Assembly (NCBI GenBank): GCA_000724175.1
Contig: JPGV01000025.1
Span: 62,001-126,000, forward strand
Direction: 5' to 3'
DNA from: [Candidatus Thermochlorobacteriaceae] bacterium GBChlB
Lineage (GTDB): Bacteria; Bacteroidota; Chlorobiia; Chlorobiales; Thermochlorobacteraceae
Length of the DNA stretch: 64,000 nt
In this document: piece after piece, positions 62,813 to 64,000 of the stretch
Layout: every line of letters starts with the position of its first letter
Numbering within the stretch: the stretch's first letter is position 1
Translations under genes and position numbers: made by a program
The notes under the pieces: generated by a model
Told to the model about the DNA's origin: nothing
Database searches by the model: none
What the model saw: the letters and a program-made list of their open reading frames with translations, nothing else

Positions 62813-63646
62813 GTGCTGAATAATCGACTTTCGAGAGTAGTGGCTTCGGGCGAAAAATTGTATGTGCCGTATGTAATGCCTGAATTTCCGACGGCGGGCA
62901 GCACGGTTCAAACGGTGCTGGCATTGCAGCGAAGCGGCGCATCGCTGATTGAGTTGGGATTTCCACACAGCGACCCGCTTGCCGACGGTGTCGTAATTCA
63001 AAATGCTGCACAAACTGCCATTCGGAACGGCGCGACGCTGCAACGAATTTTTAACCTCGTGAAAAACGCCCGACAAGGTGAGGGCGGAGAAGCGCTTACC
63101 GTGCCGCTTGTCCTGATGGGCTATATCAATCCTGTGTTGGCTTACGGCGTTGAGAAATTTTTAGACGATGCGGCGGCGGCGGGCGTCGATGGATTTATCA
63201 TTCCCGATTTGCCGCCCGAAGAAGCGGCGTGGTTCAGAGCTGAATGCGTGGAGCGAAACTTGTCGCTGATATTTCTCATCTCGCCTGTATCGTCCGACGA
63301 GCGCATCAGAAAAATCGATGACCTCTCAACGGATTTTTCGTATTGCGTAGCGGTCAATGCGACCACGGGAACAGCGAAACTTGTGCAGAACAGCGACAAC
63401 GCCGTTGAAGCCTATTTGGAGCGAGTGCGCCGACAGGTGAAAAAGAAATTTGTGGTTGGGTTCGGTGTTCAAACGGCGGCGCAGGCGGAACGACTGTTGG
63501 AAAAAGCGGACGGCGTAGTGGTTGGCACAGCGTTGCTAAGAGCAATCGCTGCAGCGACCTCGCCCGATGAAACGGCAAAACGGGCAGAACAGTTTTGGAG
63601 GGCGCTGCAAGTCAGGACGGGCGCATCAGAGTTGGAGAAAGCCTGA
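62813..63646 (+). CDS. trpA: Tryptophan synthase alpha subunit
   Basis: 277 residues. Splits indole-glycerol phosphate to indole. Catalytic residues Glu47 (SLIELGFPHSDPLADG) and Asp58 are both present, and the phosphate-site VVVGTALLRAI is normal. In place of the usual YITAGDP the loop reads YVMPEFPTAG, as I recall from Chlorobium. Start is GTG 62813. No other trp gene lies beside it, so the pathway genes are dispersed. Confidence 0.95.
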   Translation: MLNNRLSRVVASGEKLYVPYVMPEFPTAGSTVQTVLALQRSGASLIELGFPHSDPLADGVVIQNAAQTAIRNGATLQRIFNLVKNARQGEGGEALTVPLVLMGYINPVLAYGVEKFLDDAAAAGVDGFIIPDLPPEEAAWFRAECVERNLSLIFLISPVSSDERIRKIDDLSTDFSYCVAVNATTGTAKLVQNSDNAVEAYLERVRRQVKKKFVVGFGVQTAAQAERLLEKADGVVVGTALLRAIAAATSPDETAKRAEQFWRALQVRTGASELEKA

Positions 63647-63706
63647 ACTTTTTTGCTATATTTGTAATCTTTTACGAACACCATCGAAAACAGCCTGCAA
63701 AGTCCT

Positions 63707-64000
63707 GTGCAAGAAACCGTTGAGAGCGGTAGTTTGACGACCACACATATCCAAACTGCGCTGCCGTCGGCGGGCTATCCGTCAGTCGATGTGATTATTC
63801 CGCATTTCAACGGCGTCGAGATTCTCGACAAGTGCCTTGCCGCTTTGGAACGGACGACTTACCCAAACTTCACCATCACGATTGTCGATAACGGCACGAT
63901 TGATGAGAGCCTGAAATTGGCGTCAGAAAAATATAAACGCATTCGCATTATTGAGGCGGGGAAAAATTTAGGCTATGCAGGTGGCTGCAACTTCGGCTTT
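63707..64000 (+). CDS. Family 2 glycosyltransferase, 3' truncated
   Basis: N-terminal ~98 residues of a GT2 enzyme; it runs off the window. DVIIPHFNGVEILDKCLAAL, ITIVDNGTIDES (nucleotide-binding DNG) and GKNLGYAGGCNFGF are diagnostic of the rhamnosyl/WcaA-like group that builds surface polysaccharides. No ATG fits; GTG 63707 is the best start, with TTG 63734 as alternative. Confidence 0.82.
   Translation, partial: MQETVESGSLTTTHIQTALPSAGYPSVDVIIPHFNGVEILDKCLAALERTTYPNFTITIVDNGTIDESLKLASEKYKRIRIIEAGKNLGYAGGCNFGF

Noticed and set aside
1-64000. CRISPR array, insertion sequence, prophage or rRNA operon
   Set aside because: No regularly spaced repeats, transposase, integrase, phage structural genes or rRNA sequence was recognised on reading.

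Overview
The window looks like a chromosomal segment of a bacterium from the Bacteroidota/Chlorobiota group, most likely Chlorobiota. The clues are two secreted proteins with type IX secretion sorting tails of the FNPxTTIR type, a GWxTD-motif protein, a pyruvoyl-dependent arginine decarboxylase, a kinase-less PASTA protein, a phytoene synthase, and a tryptophan synthase alpha chain with the MPEFP wording that I remember from Chlorobium. The lineage is inferred from memory of families; no search was run. All composition statements are by eye.

Region 1 (1-13670) is one long plus-strand surface-glycan cluster. It is clearly richer in A+T than the rest, and its genes abut or overlap. It opens with a nonulosonic (probably pseudaminic) acid synthase that began before the window. 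A HisH-like/HisF-like/PseA-WbpG-like trio follows, predicted to turn an acetamido group into an acetamidino group. After these come four methyltransferases, three or four glycosyltransferases, one heptosyltransferase-type enzyme, a sugar epimerase and one protein I do not recognise. Together they would make and decorate an O-antigen-like or S-layer/flagellar-type glycan.

Region 2 (13760-30734) returns to a more balanced composition. It holds a secreted PhoD-like phosphatase, serine hydroxymethyltransferase, a Uma2 nuclease, two tRNA-Leu genes and a thymidine kinase gene broken by a frameshift and overlapped by cytidine deaminase. Then follow a large soluble hybrid histidine kinase, an SDR plus M20 hydrolase pair, a second SDR, a B12/radical-SAM protein, a retropepsin-like protease, and a small protein that I read as a degenerate piece of SecA. 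Arginine decarboxylase, TyrRS and SmpB close the region.

Region 3 (31045-49287) is mainly housekeeping: GWxTD lipoprotein-like protein, BirA, CoaX, a beta-CASP metallo-hydrolase, a laminarinase-type lipoprotein, an LPP20 plus ARPP-1 protein, LysRS, a DUF1997/phytoene synthase pair, a PASTA protein, a SirB1-type protein, parts of ABC transporters and a CPD photolyase.

Region 4 (49355-58666) is a long minus-strand run: a T9SS cargo protein, an SPFH protein with a small membrane partner, a DUF2752/DUF4190 pair, an amino acid permease, a DUF72 protein, a PfkB kinase and a divergent GH13 protein. Region 5 (58712-64000) has TruA, a DUF192 lipoprotein, an exported-looking RidA protein, a 508-base intergenic stretch with a convincing small-RNA candidate, a REC-DHp protein lacking an ATPase domain, a UbiA prenyltransferase, TrpA and a truncated family 2 glycosyltransferase.

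No CRISPR array, rRNA, prophage or insertion sequence was recognised. The best candidates for something undescribed are the small RNA at 60936-61032, the SecA-derived protein at 27436-28071, the REC-DHp protein at 61177-61899 and the LPP20/ARPP-1 protein at 37085-38995.
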